From CAVUBL01 sp963739795 (GTDB lineage Bacteria; Acidobacteriota; Thermoanaerobaculia; Multivoradales; DATKCC01), in NCBI GenBank assembly GCA_963739795.1, contig CAVUBL010000010.1:1-64000 (forward strand): a stretch of 64,000 nt of DNA, read 5' to 3'. The notes under the pieces are model-generated. The model saw only the letters and a list, made by a program, of their open reading frames with translations. It was not told where the DNA came from and made no database searches. This document shows positions 33,845-42,839 of this stretch, one piece after another. Position 1 is the first letter of the stretch. The number at the start of each line of letters is the position of its first letter. Position numbers and translations under genes: made by a program.

Positions 33845-35574
33845 ACGGCGGCGCGCTCCTCGCCGAGGTGCTCGAGCGCCAGGGGGTGCGATACCTCTTC
33901 ACGCTGTGCGGTGGGCACATTTCGCCGATCCTGGTGGGGGCCAAGGCCCGCGGCCTCCGGGTGATCGATGTCCGGCACGAGGCGACGGCGGTCTTCGCGG
34001 CGGACGCGGTCGCCCGCCTGACCGGAGTTCCCGGGGTCGCGGCGGTCACCGCCGGCCCCGGGCTCACCAACACCATCACCGCCCTCCAGAACGCCCGCAT
34101 GGCCGAGTCCCCCGTGGTGGTCCTGGGCGGCGCGACGGCGACCTTGCTCAAGGGCCGGGGGGCCCTGCAGGACATCGACCAGCTCGCCCTGGTCCGGCCC
34201 CTGGTGAAGGAGGCCCTCTCCGTCGACCGGGTGCGCGACCTGGTTCCGGCCCTCGAGCGCGCGCTCCACGTGGCGGCCCTGGGCGTTCCCGGACCGGTCT
34301 TCGTCGAGTGCCCGGTGGACCTGCTCTACGACCGGGAGCTGGTGGAGGGGTGGTACGGCGGGAAAGGGGGCCGGGGGCTCTCGGGCAAGCTTCTGGGCCT
34401 CTACCTGAAACGCCACGCCAGGCGCCTCTTCGCCGGGGCCGATGAGGTCGAGCCGGGCGAGCGCGGGCAGGTCCCTCGTCCCCTGCCGGCGCCGGCGGAC
34501 GTCCAGCGCGCTGCGCGCTGGCTCGCCGCGGCCAAGCGGCCCGTGGTGGTGGTGGGCTCGGGCGCCCTCACCGACCCCACCGGCGCCGAACAGGTGGCGG
34601 CTGCCCTCGAGACCCTCGGCGCGCCGACCTACCTCGGGGGCATGGCCCGGGGGCTGCTGGGCGCCGATCATCCGCTCCACCTGCGCCACGGACGGACGGC
34701 GGCCCTCAAGGAGGCCGACCTGGTGATCCTGGCCGGCTTCCCCGTGGACTTCCGCTTGGACTACGGGCGCAAGATCGCGCGCAAGGCGAAGCTGGTGGCC
34801 GCCGGCCGCGATCCGGCCCTCCTTCGGCGCAACCGGAAGCCCGACGTGGCGGCCCAGGGGGACGCCGGGGTCTTCCTGCGCGAGGTCGCCCTCCGCCTGG
34901 GTGCCGCGCCGCCGGCCGGACGCGTCTGGAACGGCTGGAACGAGCGGCTGCGCGAGCGCGACCGCGAGCGGGACGCGGAGATCGTGGAGCAGGCGGGGGC
35001 GGCGGCGCCACCGGTCAACCCCCTCGCCCTCCTCCGTGAGCTGGAGGCTCTGCTGCCCGCCGACTCGGTCCTGGTGGCCGACGGCGGGGACTTCGTGGCC
35101 ACGGCCTCCTACATCCTGAAGCCGCGGGGGCCACTGCGCTGGCTCGATCCAGGGCCGTTCGGCACTCTCGGAGTGGGGGCGGGCTTCGCCCTCGGCGCCA
35201 AGCTCTGCAGGCCCACGGCCGAGGTCTGGCTGCTCTACGGCGACGGCTCGGCGGGCTACAGCCTGGCCGAGGTCGACACCTTCGTGCGCCACGGCCTGCC
35301 GGTGATCTCCCTGGTGGGCAATGACGCCGGCTGGACCCAGATCGCCCGCGAACAGGTGGAGATCCTGGGCGACGACGTCGGCACGACCCTCTTGCGCACC
35401 GATTACCACCGGGTGGCGGAGGGCTACGGCGGGACCGGCCTGCTCCTGGACCGTCCCGAGGAGACCGCCGAGACCCTCCGGGCCGCGCAGCGAGCCGCCG
35501 CCCGCGGCGAGCCGGTGGTGGTCAACGCCCACCTAGGCGCCACCGACTTCCGCAAGGGATCGATCTCGATGTGA
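33841..35574 (+). CDS. Thiamine-diphosphate enzyme, acetolactate synthase/2-hydroxyacyl-CoA lyase-like
   Basis: GTG start in the overlap with the thioesterase; 577 residues with the three ThDP-enzyme domains. N-terminal: LFTLCGGHISPIL and DVRHEATAVFAADA, with the catalytic Glu in RHEA, then GPGLTNTITALQNA. Middle: Rossmann-like KRPVVVVGSGAL. C-terminal: ThDP-binding GDGSAGYSLAEVDTFVRHGLPVISLVGNDAGW (GDG to NN-type motif). The GGHISP start resembles ILVBL/HACL1-type proteins rather than canonical IlvB, and no IlvN subunit gene follows. With the coupled thioesterase, a 2-hydroxyacyl-CoA lyase-type reaction is a reasonable guess; acetolactate synthase is the alternative. Confidence 0.8.
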   Translation: MNGGALLAEVLERQGVRYLFTLCGGHISPILVGAKARGLRVIDVRHEATAVFAADAVARLTGVPGVAAVTAGPGLTNTITALQNARMAESPVVVLGGATATLLKGRGALQDIDQLALVRPLVKEALSVDRVRDLVPALERALHVAALGVPGPVFVECPVDLLYDRELVEGWYGGKGGRGLSGKLLGLYLKRHARRLFAGADEVEPGERGQVPRPLPAPADVQRAARWLAAAKRPVVVVGSGALTDPTGAEQVAAALETLGAPTYLGGMARGLLGADHPLHLRHGRTAALKEADLVILAGFPVDFRLDYGRKIARKAKLVAAGRDPALLRRNRKPDVAAQGDAGVFLREVALRLGAAPPAGRVWNGWNERLRERDRERDAEIVEQAGAAAPPVNPLALLRELEALLPADSVLVADGGDFVATASYILKPRGPLRWLDPGPFGTLGVGAGFALGAKLCRPTAEVWLLYGDGSAGYSLAEVDTFVRHGLPVISLVGNDAGWTQIAREQVEILGDDVGTTLLRTDYHRVAEGYGGTGLLLDRPEETAETLRAAQRAAARGEPVVVNAHLGATDFRKGSISM

Positions 35575-35580
35575 CCGGGA

Positions 35581-36627
35581 TCACCCGGTCGCTTCGAAGG
35601 CCTCCCGGCCTCCCGCCTCTTCCCACAGCTCCACCAGGCCCTCGGCGATCTGCACCGCGTTGAGGGCCGCCCCCTTCCGCAGGTTGTCGGCCACCACCCA
35701 GAGGGCGAGGCCGTTGGCGATCGTGGGGTCCCGCCGGATACGGCCGACCAGCACTTCGTCGCCGCCCTCGGCGTCGACCGCGGTGGGGTAGCCAAGGTGT
35801 TCAGGATCGTCGACCAGGCGCAGCCCCGGGGCGCCGCGTAGGGCCTCGCGAGCGACCTCCGGGGTGACCGGGCGCTCGGTCTCGATCCACACCGCCTCGC
35901 TGTGGCCGGCGGTCACCGGCACCCGGACACAGGTCGCGTGCACCTCGACCGGGGTCTCCAGGATCTTCGGCGTCTCGACCCGCATCTTCCACTCCTCCTT
36001 GGTGTCGCCCGAGTCGAGGAAGACGTCGATCTGGGGCAGGGGATTGAAGGCGATGCGGGCGGGGAAGATTCGCCGCTCGAAGGACTCGCCGGCGAGAACG
36101 GCCCGCGTCTCGGAGAGCATCTCGTCCACCGCCCTGCGCCCCGCGCCCGAGACGCTCTGGTAGGTGGAGACGATCACTCGGCGCAGCCCGAAGGCTTCTT
36201 GGAGCGGCTTCAGGGCCACCACGAGCTGGATGGTGGAGCAGTTCGGGTTGGCGATGATCCGGCGCGCCCGGTAGCCCGCGATCCGCGCGCCGTTGATCTC
36301 GGGCACGACCAGGGGCACGTCGTCCTCCATGCGGAAGGCACTCGTGTTGTCGACCGAGACCGCGCCGTGGCGCGCCGCCTCCGGGAGCAGCGCCCGGCTC
36401 ACGTCGCCACCGGCGCTCGAGAGCACCAGGTCCACACCGTCGAAGGCCTCGGGCTCGGCCCGGAGCACCTGGTGGTGCCGGCCGCGGAACGGGAGGACCC
36501 GGCCGGCGCTCCTCTCCGACGCCAGGGGGACCATTTCGCCCACGGGGAAGCGCCGCTGCTCCAGGATCTCCAGGAGGGCTCGGCCCACGAGGCCGGTGGC
36601 GCCCAGGACTGCGACTCGATAGGACAT
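35581..36627 (-). CDS. asd: Aspartate-semialdehyde dehydrogenase
   Basis: ATG at 36627 with GAGGAG upstream; 348 residues. It reduces aspartyl phosphate to aspartate semialdehyde with NADPH. Seen: AVLGATGLVGRALLEIL (nucleotide binding), SSAGGDVSR, VDNTSAFRM, ANPNCSTIQLV with the catalytic Cys, STYQSVSGAGR, and RVPVTAGHSEAVW with the active-site His. It is divergent from the ectoine operon, whose last gene is an aspartate kinase; together they make the precursor of ectoine. It may also serve lysine, threonine and methionine synthesis. Its 3' end lies 6 nt from the ThDP gene end, convergent. Confidence 0.95.
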   Translation of the reverse strand: MSYRVAVLGATGLVGRALLEILEQRRFPVGEMVPLASERSAGRVLPFRGRHHQVLRAEPEAFDGVDLVLSSAGGDVSRALLPEAARHGAVSVDNTSAFRMEDDVPLVVPEINGARIAGYRARRIIANPNCSTIQLVVALKPLQEAFGLRRVIVSTYQSVSGAGRRAVDEMLSETRAVLAGESFERRIFPARIAFNPLPQIDVFLDSGDTKEEWKMRVETPKILETPVEVHATCVRVPVTAGHSEAVWIETERPVTPEVAREALRGAPGLRLVDDPEHLGYPTAVDAEGGDEVLVGRIRRDPTIANGLALWVVADNLRKGAALNAVQIAEGLVELWEEAGGREAFEATG

Positions 36628-36699
36628 CTGAGATTCTCCTCGGTGGCCTCCCGATCCTCGTTTGCGATGACAGGGCTTCGCCGAATACGGCAGAGGGGG

Positions 36700-36728
36700 T
36701 TGACGGGGCGGGAGGGCACTGGTATTTT
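36700..36728 (+). promoter_or_regulatory. Promoter of the ectoine operon
   Basis: TTGACG at 36700-36705, a 17-nt spacer, TATTTT at 36723-36728. The next ~45 bases are markedly AT-rich for this genome (ATTTTGTGCCCGAAATTTT), a likely regulator-binding region. The leader to the GTG of ectR is ~64 nt. Confidence 0.65.
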
Positions 36729-36798
36729 GTGCCCGAAATTTTAGCGGCAGAAAGTTTTGAACGCAAATCGTGTAGCCCGAGACCAGGAGGCAAAACTC

Positions 36799-37371
36799 GT
36801 GACCCCGCCTGTCGAAAGCCCGGTGACGTCTGAGCTCCCCGGTGTCGATGACTCCTGGGAGGAGGACACCGTCGAGCGGAGCATCGTCCGCTCCCTGCGC
36901 CGGATCATCCGCGCCGTCGGCCTCTACAGTCGGGATCTCCTGCGCCGCCGGAACCTGACCACGCCCCAGCTCGCCGCCTTGCGCCAGCTCCGTCGCCACG
37001 GCGCCATGAGCGCGGGCGAGCTGGCCCGGGGTGTGGCGCTCAGCCAGGCCACGATCACCGGGATCGTCGATCGCCTGGAGCGGCACGGCCTGGTCACGCG
37101 GTGCCGCAGCTCCGAAGACCGGCGCCGGGTAGTGGTGGACCTGACCTCTGCCGGCCGCGAGGCGGTGGCCGCGTCTCCGCCGCCGCTGCACGAGGCCTTC
37201 ATGCTCCGCCTGGCCGAGCTGCCCGAGGCCGAGCGCGGAGAGATCGACCGGGTCCTCCGCCAGATCGTGCACATGATGGAGGCCGAGGAGGTCGAGGCGG
37301 CGCCGGTGCTTGCCGCCGAGACCAGCCTCTCCGAGCACCCCGGCCAGCCACCGGAAGGGGGTGCCCCATGA
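36799..37371 (+). CDS. ectR: MarR-family regulator of the ectoine cluster
   Basis: The GTG at 36799 is chosen because AGGAGG lies 8 nt upstream; a TTG at 36757 would extend it. 190 residues with a MarR winged helix: LTTPQLAALRQLRRHGAMSAGELARGVALSQATITGIVDRLERHGLVTR, then the wing RSSEDRRRVVVDLTSAGRE. This is the EctR type found at the head of ectoine operons, a repressor that responds to osmotic stress in methylotrophs. Its stop overlaps ectA by 4 nt (ATGA), so it is co-transcribed and probably autoregulated. Confidence 0.88.
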   Translation: MTPPVESPVTSELPGVDDSWEEDTVERSIVRSLRRIIRAVGLYSRDLLRRRNLTTPQLAALRQLRRHGAMSAGELARGVALSQATITGIVDRLERHGLVTRCRSSEDRRRVVVDLTSAGREAVAASPPPLHEAFMLRLAELPEAERGEIDRVLRQIVHMMEAEEVEAAPVLAAETSLSEHPGQPPEGGAP

Positions 37372-37934
37372 GCTCCGTCAGCGCGGACAGCCGGGCCGGA
37401 GGCGAGAGCGACACGAGCGAAGTCGTCGTGCGCCCCGCCCGGGTCGAGGACGGCGCCGCCCTCTGGCGCCTCGCGCGAGACACCGAGGTTCTGGACGTCA
37501 ACTCGCCGTACTCCTACCTCCTCGTCTGCCGCCACTTCGGAGACACCTCGGTGGTGGCCGAAAGCGAGGGCGAGCCGGTGGGCTTCATCACCGGCTTCCG
37601 GCCGCCCCGGCGACCGGAGGTGATCTTCGTCTGGCAGGTCGCGGTCGACCGGTCGATGCGCGGGCAGGGCTTGGCCAGCCGCATGCTCGCAGGCCTGGTG
37701 GAGCTCGACGCCTGCCACGGCGTGAGCCATCTCGAGACCACCATCACCCCGTCGAACGAGCCGTCGCAAGCGCTCTTCCGCTCCTTCGCCCGGCGCGTCG
37801 GCGCCGAGCTGGCCGTGGAGCCGGGCTTCGAGCGCGAGCTCTTCCCCGGCGATGGGCACGAAGAAGAAGAGCTGTACCGGATCGGCCCCTTCCAATCCCC
37901 CGAGACCCCGAACCCGAGCGAGAGACATGACTGA
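37368..37934 (+). CDS. ectA: L-2,4-diaminobutyrate N-gamma-acetyltransferase
   Basis: 188 residues, GNAT fold. It acetylates diaminobutyrate with acetyl-CoA, the second step of ectoine synthesis. Motif A is VWQVAVDRSMRGQGLASRMLAGL (acetyl-CoA pyrophosphate loop), and the EctA-specific NSPYSYLLVCRHFGDTSVVA and LETTITPSNEPSQALFRSFARR segments are present. The N-terminal ~20 residues are variable. Overlaps ectR by 4 nt and ectB by 8 nt. Confidence 0.95.
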   Translation: MSSVSADSRAGGESDTSEVVVRPARVEDGAALWRLARDTEVLDVNSPYSYLLVCRHFGDTSVVAESEGEPVGFITGFRPPRRPEVIFVWQVAVDRSMRGQGLASRMLAGLVELDACHGVSHLETTITPSNEPSQALFRSFARRVGAELAVEPGFERELFPGDGHEEEELYRIGPFQSPETPNPSERHD

Positions 37935-39261
37935 GACCACCGAGAATTCACTGGCGACCTTCGAGCGGCTGGAGTCCGAGGTTCGCGGCTACGTCCGCGC
38001 TTTTCCCACGGTGTTCGCCACCGCCGAGGGCGAGCGCCTGGTCGACGAGGAAGGACGGGCCTACCTGGACTTCTTCGCCGGAGCCGGCGTGCTCAACTAC
38101 GGCCACAACCATCCGCGCCTCAAGGCCGAGCTTCGCGAGTACCTGGAGCAGGACGGGGTCATCCACACCCTGGACATGGCGAGCACGGCCAAACGCCGGT
38201 TTCTGGAGCGCTTCCACGAGGTCATCCTGGCGCCGCGCGGCCTGCCTTACAAGCTGCAGTTCCCCGGGCCCACGGGCACCAACGCGGTGGAAGCGGCGCT
38301 CAAGCTCGCCCGCAAGGTGACCGGCCGCCACAACGTGATCGCGTTCACCAACGCCTTTCACGGCATGACCCTGGGATCGCTCGCCACCACCGGAAACGCC
38401 TTCAAGCGGGCCGGCGCCGGCGTGCCGCTGGGCCAGGTCAGCCGACTTCCCTTCGACGGCTACCTGGGCGACGGCGTCGACACGATCGAGGTCCTCGAGG
38501 CGTACCTCGACGACGCCGGCAGCGGCGTCGATCGGCCGGCGGCGGCGATCGTCGAAACGGTCCAGGCCGAGGGCGGCGTGCGCGTCGCCCGGTTCGAGTG
38601 GCTCCGCCGCCTGGCCGAGGCGCTCGAGCGCCGCGGCGTGCTCCTGATCGTCGACGACATCCAGGTCGGTTGCGGCCGGACCGGGCCATTCTTCAGCTTC
38701 GAGCCGGCCGGGATCGTGCCCGACCTCGTCTGCCTGTCGAAGTCGATCAGCGGCTACGGGCTCCCCATGTCGCTGGTCCTCCTGAAGCCCGAGCTCGACA
38801 TCTGGGAGCCGGGCGAGCACAACGGCACCTTCCGGGGCCACAACCCCGCCTTCGTCACCGCCGCCGAGGCCCTCTCCTTCTGGGAGGACGATGGGCTGAG
38901 CCGGGAGGTGGCGGCGAAGGCCGCCATCGTCACCGAGCGCCTCCTGGCGATCGCCGCGGACCATCCCGAGGCCGGCGCCGAGGTGCGGGGGCGCGGCCTC
39001 ATCCAGGGCCTGGCGTTCGAGGATCCGTCGGTGGCCGGCCGGGTCTCCCGCGAATGCTTTCGCCGCGGCGTGGTGATCGAAACCGCCGGCATCGACTCCC
39101 AGGTCCTCAAGCTGCTGCCGCCGCTGACCATCGGTGAGCGCGAGCTCGCCTACGGCCTGGAGGTGATCGCCGATTCGGTCGAGGTCGTACTCACCGCGTC
39201 GCCGGCGGACGCGGAACCGGCCGAGGCCGTCCCTGCCGGTTGGGCCGGGGAGGCGTCGTGA
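37927..39261 (+). CDS. ectB: Diaminobutyrate-2-oxoglutarate transaminase
   Basis: 444 residues, class III PLP aminotransferase. It makes diaminobutyrate from aspartate semialdehyde and glutamate, the first committed step. Seen: FFAGAGVLNYGHNHP, FPGPTGTNAVEAALKLARKVTGR, AFHGMTLGSLATTGN, IVDDIQVGCGRTGPFFSFE (Asp contacting PLP) and LSKSISGYGLPMS with the PLP Lys. The ~20-residue C-terminal Ala/Pro-rich tail is longer than usual. The start overlaps the end of ectA. Confidence 0.96.
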   Translation: MTETTENSLATFERLESEVRGYVRAFPTVFATAEGERLVDEEGRAYLDFFAGAGVLNYGHNHPRLKAELREYLEQDGVIHTLDMASTAKRRFLERFHEVILAPRGLPYKLQFPGPTGTNAVEAALKLARKVTGRHNVIAFTNAFHGMTLGSLATTGNAFKRAGAGVPLGQVSRLPFDGYLGDGVDTIEVLEAYLDDAGSGVDRPAAAIVETVQAEGGVRVARFEWLRRLAEALERRGVLLIVDDIQVGCGRTGPFFSFEPAGIVPDLVCLSKSISGYGLPMSLVLLKPELDIWEPGEHNGTFRGHNPAFVTAAEALSFWEDDGLSREVAAKAAIVTERLLAIAADHPEAGAEVRGRGLIQGLAFEDPSVAGRVSRECFRRGVVIETAGIDSQVLKLLPPLTIGERELAYGLEVIADSVEVVLTASPADAEPAEAVPAGWAGEAS

Positions 39262-39653
39262 TCGTCCGCCGGCTCGAGGAGCTCGAGGGAGGCGAGCGCG
39301 ACGTCCGAGCTCCCACCTTTCACAGCCGCCGCTTCCTCCTCTCCGAGGACGGTTGCGGCTTTTCCTTCCACGACACCGTGCTTCACGCCGGGAGCGAGAC
39401 CTACATCTGGTACAAGCACCACCTCGAAGCGGTCTACTGCGTCGGCGGCGAGGGCGAGCTCGAGGACCTCGACAACGGCGAGGTCCACCCGATCAGGCCG
39501 GGGACCTTCTACGCCCTGACCGGCCACGAGCGGCACTATCTGCGAGCCACGAGCGACCTGCGGATGATGTGCGTCTTCAGCCCGGCCCTGACCGGCCGCG
39601 AAGTCCACGACGAAGAGGGGGTATACCCCCTGCTCGAGAGGAGCTCAACATGA
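39258..39653 (+). CDS. ectC: L-ectoine synthase
   Basis: GTG start in a GTGA overlap with ectB; 131 residues, the family length. A cupin that closes N-gamma-acetyldiaminobutyrate into ectoine. Conserved features: IVRRLEEL start, GFSFHDTVLHAGSETYIWYKHHLEAVYC (metal-ligand Glu in EAVYC), PGTFYALTGHERHYLR (Tyr and His ligands), and FSPALTGREVHDEEGVYPLL. All three iron-binding positions described for the family are present. Confidence 0.96.
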   Translation: MIVRRLEELEGGERDVRAPTFHSRRFLLSEDGCGFSFHDTVLHAGSETYIWYKHHLEAVYCVGGEGELEDLDNGEVHPIRPGTFYALTGHERHYLRATSDLRMMCVFSPALTGREVHDEEGVYPLLERSST

Positions 39654-40558
39654 CCACCACGACCCGTGTCCCCGACCTCTACCCCTCGCGGGTGGCGGAC
39701 GAGCCCCGCCTCGGCGAGCGACGCGATCCGGTCCTCCACGGAGAGGCCGCCGGTGCCCTCACCCGCTATCAGCGCGACACCTACCAGGCCGATGGCTTTC
39801 TGACCCTTCCCGGGTTCTTTCCGGAAGAGGAGGTCCGCGCCTTCCAGCGCGAGGCCGACCGCCTGCGCAACTCGGGTGAGCTGCGCGAGCGCGACGATGT
39901 GATCACCGAGCCCGAGAGCGACGAGATCCGCTCCATCTTCAACATCCACCGCACCAGCGAGGTCTTCGACCGCGTCGCCCGCGACCCGCGGATTCTGGCG
40001 AAGGCCCAGGAGGTCCTGGGCGGCGACGTCTACATCTTCCAGTCCCGGGTCAACTACAAGCCGGGCTTCCGGGGCAAGGAGTTCTACTGGCACTCGGACT
40101 TCGAGACCTGGCACGTGGAGGACGGCATGCCCCGCATGCGCGCCGTCTCGTGCTCCATCGCCCTGACGCCGAACTTCGCCTACAACGGGCCGCTGATGCT
40201 GGTGCCCGGCTCCCAGCACTACTTTCTCTCCTGCGTCGGCGAGACGCCCGAGGACCACTACAAGGAGTCCCTCAAGAAGCAGGAGTACGGCGTGCCGGAC
40301 TCGGACGGGCTCGAGAAGCTGGTCGAGCTGGGCGGCGGAATCCGCGTGCCCACGGGCCCGGCGGGCTCGGTGACGATGTTCGAGTGCAACACCATGCACG
40401 GCTCGGCCTCCAACATCTCGCCCTTCCCCCGGACCAACCTGTTCATCGTCTACAACAGCGTCGAGAACACCCTGGCCGAGCCTTTCAGCGGCCAGAGGCC
40501 CCGGCCGGAGTTCATCGCCAACCGGACAGACGAGGCGCCCCTCGCGGCGGCCGTCTGA
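39650..40558 (+). CDS. ectD: Ectoine hydroxylase
   Basis: 302 residues, Fe(II)/2-oxoglutarate dioxygenase that converts ectoine to 5-hydroxyectoine. The signature FYWHSDFETWHVEDGMP holds the iron-binding His-x-Asp, and the distal His is in MHGSASNISPFPRTN. VNYKPGFRGKEF and PGSQHYFLSCVGETPEDHY are also typical of EctD. The start overlaps ectC by 4 nt (ATGA), with GAGAGGAG upstream. Its presence shows the cluster makes hydroxyectoine as well as ectoine. Confidence 0.96.
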   Translation: MTTTTRVPDLYPSRVADEPRLGERRDPVLHGEAAGALTRYQRDTYQADGFLTLPGFFPEEEVRAFQREADRLRNSGELRERDDVITEPESDEIRSIFNIHRTSEVFDRVARDPRILAKAQEVLGGDVYIFQSRVNYKPGFRGKEFYWHSDFETWHVEDGMPRMRAVSCSIALTPNFAYNGPLMLVPGSQHYFLSCVGETPEDHYKESLKKQEYGVPDSDGLEKLVELGGGIRVPTGPAGSVTMFECNTMHGSASNISPFPRTNLFIVYNSVENTLAEPFSGQRPRPEFIANRTDEAPLAAAV

Positions 40559-40580
40559 GGCCGGGCCGGGCCGACCCCAA

Positions 40581-41483
40581 GTGACCTCTTCCACACCGAG
40601 TAGGCGGCCACTCGCCGCCCTCCTGGCCGTCGCCGTCCTCGCCTCCCTGGCCGCCGCGTGCGGCGGCTCCGGGGAGCGGCCGGGCGAGTCGACCCTCGAC
40701 CGGCTCCGGCGCCAGGGGGTGGCGCGGGTGGGCTACGCCAACGAGGCCCCCTACGCCTATCTCGACAGCAGGGCCAACCGCCTGACCGGCGAGGCGCCCG
40801 AGATCGCCCGCAAGGTCCTCGCCGGCCTGGGCATCCCGCGGGTCGAGGGCGTGCTCACCGAGTTCGGAGCCCTGATCCCGGGCCTGGAGGCGAAGCGCTT
40901 CGACCTCATCGCGGCCGGCATGTACATCAAGCCTCGGCGCTGCAAGGAGATCGACTTCTCGAATCCCACGTACTGCATCGGTGAGGGGTTCCTGGTGCGC
41001 CGCGGCAACCCGGCGAATCTCCACTCCTACCGCGACGTGGCCGAGGGCGCCACGGCGACCCTGGGCGTCGTCGCCGGTGCCGTCGAGCTGGGCTACGCCC
41101 GCAAGAGCGGCATCCCGGATCAGCGCGTCGTGGTCTTCCCCGACGCGCCGAGCGCCGTGGCGGGGGTCCAGTCCGGACGGGTGGACGCCTACGGCGGCAC
41201 CAGCCTGACGGTCCAGGACCTCTTCGACAAGGCGGCCGATCCGGACCTCGAGATCGCCAGCCCGTTCACCGATCCGGTGATCGACGGCCGGCCGGTCCGG
41301 GGCTGCGGCGCCTTCGGGTTCCGCAAGGGCGAGGATGCCTTCCGCAAGGCGTTCAACCGGCGGCTCGACGGCTTCCTGGGCTCGCCGGCGCACCTGGACC
41401 TGGTGCGCCCCTTCGGCTTCACCCGGCAGGACCTGCCCGGCGACGCGACCGCCGCCGGGCTGTGCCGCGCCGGGAGCGTGTGA
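40581..41483 (+). CDS. ehuB: Ectoine/hydroxyectoine-binding lipoprotein of an ABC importer
   Basis: 300 residues with a lipoprotein signal (LAVAVLASLAAAC, lipobox Cys at ~27). Periplasmic binding protein of the polar amino-acid type: VARVGYANEAPYAYLD, EAPEIARKVLAGLGI, FGALIPGLEAKRFDLIAAGMYIKPRRC and GRVDAYGGTSLTV. The first motif and IKPRRC match EhuB proteins. Located directly between ectD and the two permease genes. It captures ectoines outside the membrane, for osmoprotection or use as nutrients. Confidence 0.92.
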   Translation: MTSSTPSRRPLAALLAVAVLASLAAACGGSGERPGESTLDRLRRQGVARVGYANEAPYAYLDSRANRLTGEAPEIARKVLAGLGIPRVEGVLTEFGALIPGLEAKRFDLIAAGMYIKPRRCKEIDFSNPTYCIGEGFLVRRGNPANLHSYRDVAEGATATLGVVAGAVELGYARKSGIPDQRVVVFPDAPSAVAGVQSGRVDAYGGTSLTVQDLFDKAADPDLEIASPFTDPVIDGRPVRGCGAFGFRKGEDAFRKAFNRRLDGFLGSPAHLDLVRPFGFTRQDLPGDATAAGLCRAGSV

Positions 41484-41502
41484 GCGCCTACGAGCTCGGC
41501 CC

Positions 41503-42186
41503 ATGACCCTCCCTCGACCCTTCGACCTGCTGCCGGCCCTGGCCGGCGGCCTGGCGGTGACCGTGGAGCTCCTCGCCGGGGGCCTGGTGGTGGCCTTCGT
41601 CGCCGCCCTGGTGGCGGGCCTCGGCCGGCGGTCCCGCCTCGCCCCGGTGCGCTGGGTGGCCACCGCTTACGTCGAGGTCTTCCGGGGAACCTCGGCGCTG
41701 GTGCAGCTCTTCTGGTTCTACTTCGCCCTCCCCGGCCTGGGGGTGAGCCTCGACGCCCTGACCGCCGGCATCCTGGTCTTGGGGCTCAACACCGGGGCCT
41801 ACGGTGCCGAGGTGGTGCGCGGTGCGATCCAGGCGGTGCCCCGGGGCCAGTGGGAGGCGGCGACCGCGCTGGGCTTCACCCGCGGCCAGGCTCTGCGCCG
41901 CATCGTCCTGCCTCAGGCCGCCCTGCGCATGCTGCCGCCGGCGGGGAACCTGGCCATCGAGCTGCTCAAGAACACGGCCCTGGCCTCCACCATCGCCCTC
42001 ACCGAGCTCACCTTCCGGGCCCAGGCCCTGCGCTCGGAGACCCTCCGGACGGTGGCGATCTTCAGCCTGACCCTCGCGCTCTACTTCCTCCTCGCCCAGG
42101 GCCTCCGGTTCGGGATGGACCGCCTCGAGCGGCGCCTCTCGGTGGGGCAGGAGTGGGGTCTCGAGACCCGGGGAGGCGCGGCGTGA
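41503..42186 (+). CDS. ehuC: Ectoine ABC importer permease 1
   Basis: 227 residues with about five membrane helices. The HisM/GlnP-type motif EVFRGTSALVQLFWFYFALP near residue 60 and the EAA loop (GQWEAATALGFTRGQALRRIVLPQAALRMLPP) are clear. It pairs with the next gene as a heterodimeric channel. Overlaps ehuD by 4 nt (GTGA). Confidence 0.9.
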   Translation: MTLPRPFDLLPALAGGLAVTVELLAGGLVVAFVAALVAGLGRRSRLAPVRWVATAYVEVFRGTSALVQLFWFYFALPGLGVSLDALTAGILVLGLNTGAYGAEVVRGAIQAVPRGQWEAATALGFTRGQALRRIVLPQAALRMLPPAGNLAIELLKNTALASTIALTELTFRAQALRSETLRTVAIFSLTLALYFLLAQGLRFGMDRLERRLSVGQEWGLETRGGAA

Positions 42187-42839
42187 GCTGGAGCTGGTCC
42201 TACGCCTGGGAGGTCCTGCCCCGGCTGCTCCACGGTCTCGGGGTGACCCTCGAGGCGACGGCGGCCGGCTTCGCCTTCGCTCTGGTGGTGGGCCTGGTCT
42301 GGGCCGCCCTCCGGCGCTCGCGGCGGCGCCTCGTCTCGCGACCGGTGGCCTGGCTGGTCGAGGCGGTACGCTCGACGCCACTCCTCGTCCAGCTCTACTT
42401 CGTCTTCTACGTCTTCCCCCGCCTGGGCCTCGTCCTCTCGCCCCTGACCGCCGGCATCCTGGGCCTGGGCCTCCACTACAGCGCCTACACCTCGGAGGTC
42501 TACCGCTCGGGGATCGAGGGCGTTCCCCGGGGCCAGTGGGAGGCGGCGCGGGCGCTGGGCTTCAGCCGCTTCCAGACCTTCACGAGGATCGTCCTGCCCC
42601 AGGCGATTCCGCCGATCCTCCCGGCCCTCGGTAACCGGCTGATCGCGATCTTCAAGGACACGCCGCTGCTCGCCGTGATCACCGTCACCGAAATGCTCCA
42701 GGAGGCCAAGCTGGCGGGCGCCGAGAGCTTCCGCTATCTCGAGCCCCTCACCCTGGTGGGGGCGCTCTTCCTGATCCTGTCCCTCGCGTCGTCGCGGCTG
42801 GTGCGCCGGGTGGAGGTGTGGAGTGCTCGCGCGGCCTGA
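42183..42839 (+). CDS. ehuD: Ectoine ABC importer permease 2
   Basis: GTG start; 218 residues. Same family as its neighbour: EAVRSTPLLVQLYFVFYVFP, then the EAA loop GQWEAARALGFSRFQTFTRIVLPQAIPPILPALGN and FKDTPLLAVITVTEML. About five membrane helices. The gene overlaps ehuC at its start and probably ehuA at its end. Confidence 0.9.
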   Translation: MSWSWSYAWEVLPRLLHGLGVTLEATAAGFAFALVVGLVWAALRRSRRRLVSRPVAWLVEAVRSTPLLVQLYFVFYVFPRLGLVLSPLTAGILGLGLHYSAYTSEVYRSGIEGVPRGQWEAARALGFSRFQTFTRIVLPQAIPPILPALGNRLIAIFKDTPLLAVITVTEMLQEAKLAGAESFRYLEPLTLVGALFLILSLASSRLVRRVEVWSARAA

